Assembly (NCBI GenBank): GCA_047967505.1
Contig: CM106539.1
Direction: 5' to 3' (one strand)
Source of the DNA: Dipteris shenzhenensis
Lineage: Eukaryota > Polypodiophyta > Polypodiopsida > Gleicheniales
Length of the DNA stretch: 64,000 nt
The translations under genes and the position numbers were made by a program. A model generated the notes under the pieces. It was not told the origin of the DNA and did not search any database. It saw nothing but the letters and a program-made list of their open reading frames with translations. Positions 40,181-50,600 of this stretch are shown here, piece after piece; the stretch's first letter is position 1; every line of letters begins with the position of its first letter.

Positions 40181-41060
40181 CACTAAAGTATCATTGCACA
40201 AGGTTGGTTAAACAAATAACTTGTGACAACAAGCTGATATCTTGTATATGTTTGGAGGTTTTGGAAAGAAGAAGGCAGGCATTATAATACCCTAAAAGTG
40301 GAGATTGGAAGGGTAGTGACTAGAAGAATGAACGAGAATGAATTGTTACAGGTTGATGGAGGTTGTGAGGATGTGGCTGGATTAGGAGGGCAAGCACTGG
40401 ATGTTGAGGGAACTCCCATTATCAAATTGGATGTTGTTGATGACATTATATCCTTTATGGTTGAAGGCATTAATCTTTAATATCCATAATTTCATACAGT
40501 ATTTATCCTACTTCAAGGATCATGGTGTCAATTTTACATATGATCTCCAAATGGACTTGCAGCTTTGTCAAAAGAAAAAAGAGGAAAGCGCACATTGCAA
40601 AAGCTAGAAGGGTAGTGACTAGAAGAATGAAGGAGAAGGAAACATCACAAATTGATGGAGGTGATGAGGAGGTTGACTAGCTCAATAGGGTAGGCACTCA
40701 ATGTCAAGGAGTTTGAGGAGACTCTGGATGTCAAGGAGCTTGAGGAGACTCCCATTGGACCACTATATGTCTGATGATGACATTACATTATCTCACTTCA
40801 CACAAAAAAGATCCTTAAAGCTTAGAGTTTAGGGAAATGGTATGCCATTGAAGTGTACTGAACTTCCAAGATGTTATCTCACTGCACACAAAAAAGATCC
40901 TTGAACCATAGAGCTCATGGCAATGGTATGAACTTCCATGACATTGTAATACATTGTAGGCGAGTAGATGAACATCCCAACAATGTAGCTTGCAAGAATT
41001 TTTAGTAACATAATAATTATGTCTTCTCTCATGTCTTTGATATACCATGCTTCGTGAAAC
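40181..41060. other. Two local duplications, no gene
   Basis: A segment beginning GGGTAGTGACTAGAAGAATGA occurs at about 40,311 and again at 40,610. A second pair around CACACAAAAAAGATCCTT occurs near 40,802 and 40,886. No family signature in the short frames. Confidence 0.6.
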
Positions 41061-41530
41061 ATTTTATTTTATTTTATTCCCAGAGAAAAGAAACTTCTAT
41101 TAATGCTCGAAATAACCACCATACAATCAGTAAAAAATCAAGAAGGTGCTAATCATGGGAAAAATTGATTGCCGCTTGAATAGGGCCAACCTGTTCCCTG
41201 ATGTCCCCTCATGTTGCCTAGGGAGACCCTTGAATAGGGGCTAGCAACCACAATGGTGGGCTACACAACCAACAAATACCTCTCTCACCATAAAAACATA
41301 GAACAAGCATGTAGGCCATGCCTTGTAAATAGATCTCAGAGTATAGATGATATCTTGTCAAATGGTGACTAAAGTGGCAACAAGAGTGATTTCTAGCCTC
41401 ACATCACCCACCAACTGCAGCAGCGCATGACCCAAATGTGACATGCGATGATGCTAGTATCTCCCACACACTATCCTCTGCCAAGGGTGCAGGGGGCGCT
41501 AGCTTGGGAGGAATTGCCTCATGTGCCTCA
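41061..41530. other. No recognisable feature
   Basis: Flank of the minus-strand LINE relic; probably its decayed 3' end. Confidence 0.35.
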
Positions 41531-44250
41531 ATCTTGGCCACTGTCTAGCTGTGAATATAAAAGGAAAGGGCTATGGGGTCAATGGAGAATTCGTGCGTAC
41601 CCTCCATGATCCAATAACCACTCCTCATGTGAAGTCTCTCTCCATGCAGCATTGGGTCACTACTATCCTTAGTGTTGCCAGATTCTCTCTGCTGCCAGGC
41701 ATTCCAATAAATAATGAGGAAATGTCTCAATCACTCCATCTATGTAATTGCTCAAGGAGTTGTACCCTAAGGGACACCTCGTCTACAAGAACTATCCTAA
41801 CAGCAATAGTACAGAGTCGAAGTAGTGCTCAGCCCCTCCCACCAAGAGCCTCGGATTGCTACATCTATTTTGGCCACCTTGGTACCTGGCCCCCTGATGT
41901 GCGAGAGTGTTTGAGCCAAGCATGTGCCCCTCTGGATCCCAAACCTCTGAGTGCCACATCAAAGGCTACCTCTCAAACTCCTCCCTACAATTGGAATAAG
42001 CTTGAATAAGACCAAGTGACAATACTTCCAGACTCAAAAAATACTTCTCATCACGGGGGAGTATTTCCCTGTGAGAGGCAAAGGTGAGAAAATCCATTTG
42101 AACGATGATTGCCACTGTCCACCCATGCGGGGTACCCTTGAGAAGCCCATGTTGCATCAAGAGCTTCCAAGGCTCATAGCTTGGAGTGAGACCTCGCATT
42201 ATCAGCTCACCGGCCCTGGGGGCTTTTGGCAAAATCACCATTCGCCACACCGCTTTGGCTCACGTATTTTGGGTGTCATCTGATCCTGCCCATAGGAAAT
42301 TGGGTACCAGTCACCTTAGATGCCCCATGTAGCCCCTATGAAAGCACCAATAGGAGGCTATGTATTAGGCTATGGCAAGGAGTACCTGGTTCATCACTAG
42401 AGCCTTGCTTGTTAGAGACAATTTGGCTGAGCTCCAGTAGAGAAGCTTGCACCACAACTCTCTAAGGTCGGGGCTATCACTTGGCACCTGAGATATCACA
42501 CTGTCTGACCCCTTGGGATCCATCTGAACGCAAGGGCCCCCCATTGATTTAGACCAGTTGATCTTCACACCCAAAGCCTGCAATACGTAGGCAAAGCCCT
42601 CCTAATTGCCTCCAAGCTCTCTATCGAGCCCTCCATGTAAAGTGTCTTGTTGTCTGCAAACTTCAAGTCTAGGAGCTCCTCCTCTTGCCAAAGTGGAAGT
42701 CTCATCCCTGTGAGGCCCTTGTCCTATGAGCATTAAAAGTAACACAAGGCTTCCACCACAAAAAGAAAAAGGAAGAGGCCAAGGGGGCAACCCTGTCGAG
42801 CTACCTACATACAAGGCCAAGACACCTCTGATCCACCTCTTAGAGAAACCCAACTACTACATAGTGCCCTCTAAGAAGGGCCAGTCCACCTTGTCATACA
42901 CCTTTTCAAAATCCAAGCATAGGATAGTGAGGGGTTGAGACTCCTACTGGGCCTAGTCAAGAGCCTCCCAAAGTGAAAATGTTATCCAAGATGCTATGTT
43001 CTTGGGAAAATCCTACTATTTGAGTATCATGGATGATGTCCACAAAATGGGGTCGGAGATGCAGACTCAAGTCCTAAGCTAAGGTCTTATAGGTTCTGTC
43101 GAGCAAGGTGATCGGCCTCCACTATCACAAGTCTTCTTTGTCACTTCCTTTTGGAATCAAACAAATCCACCCTCCACTCAAGGACTACAAAAGCAAGCCT
43201 ATGTCAAAGATCTCCTGAAAAGCCCACAGAGAGGGATACAAATGTGCTCCCAGAAGCGCCTGAAGAAAGTTGGCATCAAGCCACCCTCTCCTAGGCACTT
43301 TTGCAAAATTAGATTTTGTAGAGCCTCCAAGAGCGTCTGATCTATAAACGGCATCTCTAGTTGCCTGCTCATGCTCTGCGACACCACTGACGAGATGTGG
43401 TTCTAGACGGGTCTCCCTAGCAATGCGATAACCTAGGGGGACTCCTCCTCTACCTGGAACAACCCCCGATAAAACTCAATTGTCATCTAAAGAATCTCCT
43501 GGGGATCTGAGTGCATAACGTTGCTCAAGTCTCTTAGTCATTGTAACTATATCCCTATAGATTGAGGGCTTATGATTTGAAAGCACTACTGCACCCAACG
43601 GGATCTAGAGGAGTGATAGGAAAACTCTACCTAATGTATCTCCATATCTTGTCGTTCCAAGCGTTCATGCTCATATCTTTTTGCTAACCACTTCAATCCT
43701 GGATTCTACTCTTTGAGATGCTCAATAGAAGCTATGTCTTGTCGATAGGATCTTCTCTCGTGCCTGCAAGATCCGTTGCCACTGCAATGTTTAGGATTGC
43801 AATTCCTTGCTCCTCTAAATTGCCTCTACTGCCCACTCAGCCCATCCTCCCTCCGGGCTATTGATCGACTACCTCTAAATCTCTATCATTGCCTCTTGGA
43901 CTTACTGCTCCTATAACAATGAGTTAGGGATGTGGATTCCTTTCTGGGGAAGCCCTTGTTGAGGCTGCTCAAGCTGCTATATCACCAAGGAGTGGTCTGA
44001 CATCATGAGACCTACCAAAATGCCAATGGCTCCACCCCTGTGCAGAGCCCAATTTCCCATATCGAAGCAATCTAGCCTCTCTAGGAGACCATCGTGCCTG
44101 TGTTGCCCGAAGGAAAAGCTTAGGCTACCTAGAAGCCTAGGGAACTTTGCCACTCTCCAAGGGTCTCTATTGCCTCTGCAGACCGTGAAGATGAATTGCT
44201 CTCTAACAGGCTATACAAGTGGAAAAAAGAAGTCAGCATTCGAGTGCTTC
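41530..44250 (-). pseudogene. LINE ORF2 relic (endonuclease end and reverse transcriptase)
   Basis: On the minus strand from right to left: GLLERLDCFDMGNWALHRGG and GLMMSDHSLVI (about 44,100-43,990), the RLDRF..SDH end of the endonuclease; LEMPFIDQTLLEAL and MPTFFRRFWEHI (43,387-43,199), the start of reverse transcriptase; FVDIIHDTQIVGFSQEHSIL (about 43,020-42,960); LTILCLDFEKVYDKVDWPFL (about 42,930-42,870); MGFSKRWIRGVLALY (42,853); LKFADNKTLYMEG (about 42,665-42,630), where the catalytic FADD reads FADN; and ALGVKINWSKSMGG (42,583-42,540). The frame 42,250-41,966 continues it. Stops, shifts and the FADN change make it inactive. Confidence 0.88.
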
Positions 44251-44269
44251 GGGTGATAAATCAAAGGAC

Positions 44270-45010
44270 CCAGGTACCATAGAGAGAGAAAAGAGGAGGA
44301 TGTTGAGAGGATTTGCACTCTCCTCTCAAGGGAGTCCAATTAACTTTAAGAAGAAATGAAATAAAAGCACTACCCAATGATGCATAGTCAAGACAAATTT
44401 TCTTTCCGAGAATGAAAGAGAGGAAAGAGAGGAGGAAAAGAGAGAAGGAAAGAGAGGAAAAGAGAGAATGAAAGAGAGGAGGATAAGAGAGGGAAAGAGA
44501 AGGAAAAGAGAGAAGGAAAGAGAGGAGGAAAAGAGAGAAGAAAGGAGAGGAAAAGAGAGGATAAGGAAAGAGAATGAAAGAGATGAGGAGAAGAGAGAGA
44601 AAGAGAATGAAAGAGAGGAGGAGAAGAGAGGGAAAGAGAAGGAAAAGAGAGAAGGAAAGAGAGGAAACGAGAGAATGAAAGAGAGGGAAAGAGAGGGGAA
44701 AAGAGAGGAAGAGAGGATGAAAGACAGGAAAAGAGAGGAAAAAAGAGAGGGGAAAACAAGAGGAAAGGAGAGAATGAAAGAGAGGAAAAGAGAGGAAAGG
44801 AAAGAGGGAAAGAGAGGAGGAAAAGAGAGAAGGAAAGAGAGGAGAAGAGAGAATGAAAGAGAGGAATCGGAGAGGAAAAGAGAGAATGAAAGAGAGGATG
44901 AAAGAGAGGATGAAAGAGAGGAAAAGAGAGATCTTAAGGAATGTATGTATGTATGCATGTAAAAATGAAAGAGAGGAAAAGAGAGAGCTTAAGGAATGTA
45001 TGTATGTATG
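44270..45010. repeat. Long purine tract (GAAAGAGAGGA-type)
   Basis: From about 44,400 to 44,990 the plus strand is almost pure A and G, built of GAAAGAGAGGA and AAAAGAGAG words. It ends in two units of about 65 bp, each closing with TTAAGGAATGTATGTATGTA. The open frames across it on both strands are low-complexity artefacts. Confidence 0.95.
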
Positions 45011-45424
45011 TACTGTTGTACCTCTCGCTAATACAAATGGCAGAAGGAATACTATGAGTGACACAAATACAAACTTCCTTTGCTTCAAGAACTTCCAAAA
45101 CTCTGAATCTGGATGCCCATCATGGCCTACAGGTGCGTAGTTTCTTGGATACTTGTGGGCTACCATTGTCTTAGATATCTCCGAGATGGAGCTGGCAACG
45201 AGTCCTTGACATTGGAATGCACCTTGGTAAGTGATCACAAAAAGCATTGTCCAAAGAAAGAATGAGATTGAGATGAGGCTTGCATGCTGTAGCATATGGG
45301 TCTAGAAGCAATGCTGGATGACCCAAACTCTGAGCAAGAAGGAGGTAAACACATGAGCTGAAGGGGGGTGAGTGCTCAAATCCTAAAATTGGAGATGAAT
45401 GAAGAGCAAAAGTGGGTAAGGAAG

Positions 45425-45600
45425 ATCTTTTCCCTTCTCTTTTTTCCTCTCTTTTCCTCTCTTTCATCCTCTCTTACTCTCTTTTCCCCTCTCTTTTCCT
45501 CTCTTTCATTCCTCTCTTTTCCTTCTCTTTCCCTCTCTTTTCCTCTTCTCTTTCATTCTCTCGTTTCCTCTCTTTTCCTATCTTTACCTCTCTTTCATTG
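45425..45600. repeat. Pyrimidine tract, complement of the 44.4-kb tract
   Basis: Built of TCTCTTTTCCTCTCTTTCAT words, the same vocabulary as the purine tract at 44,400-44,990 on the other strand, about 430 bp away. The two could pair as an inverted repeat. Confidence 0.9.
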
Positions 45601-46380
45601 GAAGAATCCTAAACCTAGCTAGGCGGATAAAGTTGATTGGAAGTTTTTGAAGAAGGCACTAAGGGACAACCCCCAAAAGTTTGACAATCAGAGGAGGGCT
45701 GCGAGGAGATAGCTGGACACCATAGGTGCTTCGCATGTCAGTAGTGGCAAAACGGGCACATTCGAGGCATGGATGGTAAGTCTACTTCTTCTAATTTAAT
45801 TTATTGTTCTATTTGTTTTATTACATATTGCATGCACTTTATCTAACTCTCGTAATTTGGGTCCATAGCAATTTGCGACTGGTCACCTTCCCACAAAGGA
45901 AGAGATAAGACGCTCATTCCACATAGGAGCAAGGCCATGGTTTATTGAGATGAAGGTGTAGGGAGTGGCAGTCGATTGGGCTGCGATGGCTACTCACTCG
46001 GTATAAGTCCACTCCAACTTGTAATCTAACTTTTAAAGACGGTTTTATCAGTGTGGCATGTTTGGAGATGTAGATACATAGAGGATTTGGATCGTTTCCA
46101 AGTTTACCCTCGATAGACATTGGCTAGTATTTGGACAGATATAGTACACACCTTGATGGCCGTTTGGGAGAGCATCCATGGGTATTTACGGGCAGCCTGT
46201 AGGAGGTGAATCTCTGCCTAGAATGATTCGGGAAAATTTTCTTTTGCCAAATTTGCTTGGTTTCATTTATTGTCATGGAATTCGCCTATAATGATAGGAA
46301 GCACTCATCCATAGGGATGAGTGTTTTCCGTACCATTATAGATTTAGACCAGCTAATCCAACTACATTGGGAATCCTTGA
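45601..46380. other. No assigned feature
   Basis: The plus-strand stretch with FATGHLPTKEEIRRSFHIGA (about 45,868-45,930) reads like protein but is not recognised. It may be the start of the gypsy relic or another element. Confidence 0.35.
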
Positions 46381-46945
46381 AAGGGACCTAGTGCTGCGGA
46401 TTATATAATCCAGATGTGGAGGATGTTGGAACTGCCCAAGTCAAACATTTGCCAAACCCTGGATAGGGCTGAGTCTTATGCGGATGAGAACTTATCTTTT
46501 TTTTGAAGGAGAGTTTTTCTCAAGATTCCTTCACATGTTGAATCCTTAGCTACAGGACGTTGTGTGTGGTTATCGTTGCAATATTGTGGGCTGTGGTTAG
46601 TTCTAAAGAGAATAGGCCAGGTAGCCTCTCGGTTTTTAATACCATAGGGTTGTAGGGTGCATCCAGTGTTTCATGTGTTATTGTTAAAACGATGTTTGCA
46701 ACCAAGTGATTCATTAGTTGATGGAATTGTTATGTTACAGGAACTAGAGGAAAATGCAGGACACAACCAACAAGAATACTATACTGGGGAGAAATGACTG
46801 TTTGAAACCAGAGGATACCTACAGTGATGATTGCTTGGCATGGTCTTCCTCTATGTGAGGCTACCTAGTAGTCCTTTTACCAGATATGGAGAGCATTCCC
46901 AGATTCCGTCATTGAGGACTCTGATGCTTGAAGAGGGAAGACTAG
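46380..46945 (+). pseudogene. Ty3/gypsy pol C-terminal relic with chromodomain-like end
   Basis: Plus strand: ADYIIQMWRMLELPKSNICQ followed by LDRAESYADENL (about 46,400-46,480), the end of integrase; then VLKRIGQVASRFLIP and CRVHPVFHVLLLKRCLQPSD (about 46,600-46,710); then WHGLPLCEAT, two stops, and IWRAFPDSVIEDSDA (about 46,835-46,930), a chromodomain-like tail. Stops throughout. Confidence 0.8.
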
Positions 46946-47399
46946 GGAAACTTATACATAACATTACTTCATGAAGCAGAGCCCTTTGATTGTTTTGTGA
47001 GTGTTGAAGCATGTTTCTCCTTGCATTGCTAATCCCATGTGCTCATTTTCATGCTTGATTTTCAAAGTTGAAGGACCTCTTTTGCTCTCTTTCATTATGT
47101 ATGTTGGAAGCTTAAGGAATGTATGCTTCACCATTGCCTCTAATTATTACGGAATTATTAGCTCATCCTCTCTCTTAAGCTTAAGGAAGCATAGATGAGC
47201 TAATAAGTCCGTGATTTGGATCCCTCTTTTCTCTATTTCTTTTCTCTTCTCCCTGCTCTTCTGAGTCCGACCTTCCTCCTGTCCCCTCCTCCTACACTCA
47301 CTCTCCATCGACATTCATGCATCAACCCCCACCTTACCTCTCACCTTATGTATTTGGGAATTCGCAGCCCACAATGCCTGGCATGATGTACTTGCAATA

Positions 47400-47830
47400 T
47401 TGGCATGCAGCCAGGAATGCAAAGTGGAAGGTCAAGGACCTTTGGTGCTCCTACAGGTATGCTTGGTATGTCTAGGGCTGGTTTGACAAACCATCTAATG
47501 GGTAATGGCAGTGTAGGACAAGCTGGAGAAAATGCAATACAGCCTCCATTTTTGCGGCCGCTTGTGTATGATAATCTGGCACCCAAAGAAAGGCATTGAT
47601 TATGAAGAAACATTCCAGATGTGTTCGCCCAAGGAGAGCTGATCATCACAGGTAGGGTAGTTTGGTTGGGGATTATGGCTATGGACTCTAGGATAGGCAT
47701 CTTGAATGTCTATGCCCTCACATGTAGACAATGGCACCCCTCCTTCTGAATACAATTGATGAAGAGGCTCCTAGATGTAGATCATTGGGTTGTTGGAAGA
47801 GACTTCAATAATTTTGAGCATGGGGAGGAG
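47400..47830 (+). pseudogene. LINE endonuclease relic
   Basis: The plus-strand frame with AQGELIITGRVVWLGIMAMD, SRIGILNVYALTCRQWHPSF and DHWVVGRDFNNFEHGEEK (about 47,620-47,840) has the NVYAP..R..W and WVVGGDFN blocks of LINE endonuclease, with a Gly-to-Arg change in the GDFN site. It ends about 90 bp before the DUF7869-like frame. Confidence 0.7.
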
Positions 47831-47924
47831 AAATAGGGGGTGCATCCTTTCTCCTCATCGGAGCATAAACTTAAAACCTTGAGAGAAGACAAGGCTAAGT
47901 ATCTAGTTGTTCTCAAACTACTAA

Positions 47925-50167
47925 TCAACAAAGGAATATTCAGTATTTGACTGTCAGAGTGATAAGATCAAGGATGCAACATCTCATGAAAACAACGTGA
48001 CAAATAAATCTTACAAGGAGAACTACACAAATCCAAATAAGAATGAACAGAAGGTCCCAAAACGGACATACAGATGCATGAAAAGACAACGAGTGCAGGC
48101 AGATCTAGAAAAGCAACCAAAGAGAATAAGAGTAATGAATGAAGATGTTATGCTAAAAGCAATGCGATCCACATGCTGTAAGCATACATGTATGCGATCC
48201 ATTAACTTACATGACATCAAGGGTTGTAGAGAACATGTCTGGCAAAGGAAAGGAAGCAGAAGAAATGAATACCTACTCACGAGATTGTCTTGCTTTCTTG
48301 TAAATGATAAGAGAAGGCGAAGTTCAGGACATCAAATAAGGCCTCTTATAAATGGAAAAAGTATATGCAATAATGCATATCGCATTATTACAAGATTATC
48401 ACATGGCACATATTGGAATTTGGCTAATAAAGCAAAGTATGGAGTTAAATTTAACATTCATGGAAACATAGGAAGGCCTAAAACAAGAGCCTCAACGGTT
48501 GCGGCAACAGCAATTTTGAAAGATTACATTTATGAAAATGCTTTACCGCAACCCCACTTATCAGAAATGCATCTTCCGATAGGTTTGACCAAAAAAGAAG
48601 TATTTAACTCTATTGGAGAAACACAGAGGCAAAGAGGGCATGCACCGGCATCTTTTCATACTTTGTATACTCTTTGGAAAAAAAGCTTTGGACATGTTAA
48701 AATCCCAAAGAGGCAAAAAATGTCAAAGTGCAACGACTGTGATGATCTAAAGCGAGCACTTGAGAGTGCAACATCTCCAAAACAAAAAGAAGCTTACAAA
48801 AGAAAGAGAGAATTTCATCATGGTCTTGTTCGACATTCTAGAATAAAATATGCATTTTGGAAGGAGCAAGCTATTTCTCACCCAAATGAGTACATGTGCA
48901 TTATTGTAGATGGTATGGATCAAGATACAACAACATTACCTCGATTCGTTAACACTCCACCTAAGCTACAAGGCAAATACTTTTTAAAGACACATCTATG
49001 TGGAGTGTTAGTGCACGGATTTAAGTTTTTTGCAGACATATGGATTGATTCCTTGCATCTACACGATAGCAATCAAGTTGTAACATCCATTATGAAGGCA
49101 ATTCACAATGTACATGCAGAAAAAGGTCGCCTACCAGCAACTTTGAGAATACAAGCAGACAATTGCAGACAAGAGAATAAGAATGTACTCTTCTTTGCAT
49201 TTTGCTCAATGCTAATCGCTCATAGAATCTTCAATGAGATTGAAGTTGGGTTTTTGTTGGTTGGGCACACACATGAGGATATCGATCAGGTATTTAGCAC
49301 AGTTTCAAGAGAACTAAAACACAAGGACATGGAGACAATGGATGACTTGATAAGAAAATGCGGGAGGCAAGTTGGTGGCCATAAGGAAGGAACAATATGC
49401 TCAATGGTTGAGAGGATGTATGATTGGAAGAGCATTATTCTACCTTTCATACAAAAAGGTGGTGATGCCCTGATTGGTCATAGCGCTCCACACTATTTTC
49501 GATTTTTCTTAAAGGATGAAAAACCAGTGATGCAATGGCAACACTATTCTCTTGATACAAAATGGGAACCTGAAGAACCTTACTCTCTCTTAACTTCAAT
49601 CCCGAGCAAAGAAATGCATCCAACATGGGCTCCTATAAAAGAATTCAGCGAGAAATCCAAAGGTGAAATAGAAGGCTTAAAAGCTTTTATTGCATACAAA
49701 GAGGAAATGCTCCGGAGATTTCCTGATTGGAAGCCCTCTTGGAAGGAACACACTACTGTTGTAATTAGCAAGACCTACCAATTGATAAAGGACCTTGTAA
49801 AAATGCGAGAAGATGATATTAAGGCAGAACGGCCTTTATTTTGGCCAAATGTTGGTAATGACTTGTGTCCAGCATGTGGTCTCTTTGAAAATGAGTTTGA
49901 ATCGTTGCTCCCACGTCCATATTGTGGACCCAAGAAGAGAGAGTTTATGCCACAAATAGACATAGATGTCCATTGTTTTGTTGCAGTTCGACCATCGGAT
50001 GATGAACATGAGAACGTGAAGTTTTGGGTTGCGAAAGTAGTTGACGTGAGCATGGATGACCGGGGGAGAGCTACAACATTTACAGCGGTATGGTATGAGC
50101 CAAGGGGCAGGAAGGAGAACCAAGATAACAGTACATTGTATAGTAGTTGTTTGAAAAAGGAATGAGT
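47925..50167 (+). CDS. DUF7869-like protein with DDE-nuclease-like motifs
   Basis: Uninterrupted frame of over 720 codons from a TAA at 47,922 to TGA at 50,165. No in-frame ATG precedes the conserved part; the frame has GTG at 47,997 and the first ATG at 48,078. Either translation starts there or an upstream exon joins at an AG near 47,942. Numbering from 47,997: basic N-terminus (20-46), CC...C (60-65), a GKSICNNAYRIITRLS block with GRPKTRAST (120-167), C..C (245-248), then IIVDGMDQ (302-309), QADNCRQENKN (386-396) and LLVGHTHEDIDQ (420-431). D305, D388 and E427 or D428 are spaced like a DDE/RNase H triad. A C..C pair (624-627) and FWVAKVVDV..WYEP follow. DUF7869-type proteins occur in plants, fungi and animals, often transposon-linked; the function is unproven. 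The intact frame stands out among dead elements. Confidence 0.8.
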
Positions 50168-50600
50168 CCCAAACCATGAAGCAATTTCAAGACTTTCCAC
50201 AGAGACAGTCATAGTATCCTAGAAATCAAGGTCAAAGAAAACAAAGAAGCACATGGGGTATGATGTAGAAGACAAAATAAAATTACCGCAACCAATTATT
50301 ACGCACATTACAGAGTTCACAAAGATGCTCGCCTGGGAGGAAGTAGAAGGAGATAGCGCAAATGAAGAATGCCCATGATAACACCATTCAAATATCGAGA
50401 AAGAGTGAAGGTGGTGGTGGTTGTCAGATGAGAGTGAATGAAGATGGCACCCAAGCGACAAGTGACGACAGAAAGGACATTCTGAACAAGCAAATGTTTG
50501 GATCGCTCATTTCTGTGATCATGATAGAAAAGGACATTCAAACAAGCAAATGTTTGGATCGCCCATTTGTACTAAACTCATTGTAAAGGAAAAATTAAAT
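50168..50600 (+). other. Possible lost C-terminal extension and short direct repeat
   Basis: After the TGA at 50,165 the same frame continues for about 60 codons with only one further stop (TAG at 50,219), including KKHMGYDVEDKIKLPQPIIT. It then breaks at about 50,378. A direct repeat around ACAAGCAAATGTTTGGATCG lies at 50,472-50,512 and 50,529-50,568. Confidence 0.5.

Noticed and set aside
41521-42009. 162-aa plus-strand frame
   Set aside because: Opposite strand of the LINE relic; no domain.
44261-45295. 344-aa minus-strand and 164-aa plus-strand open frames
   Set aside because: They run through the purine tract and are Ser/Leu/Phe or Arg/Glu/Lys repeats; low-complexity artefacts.
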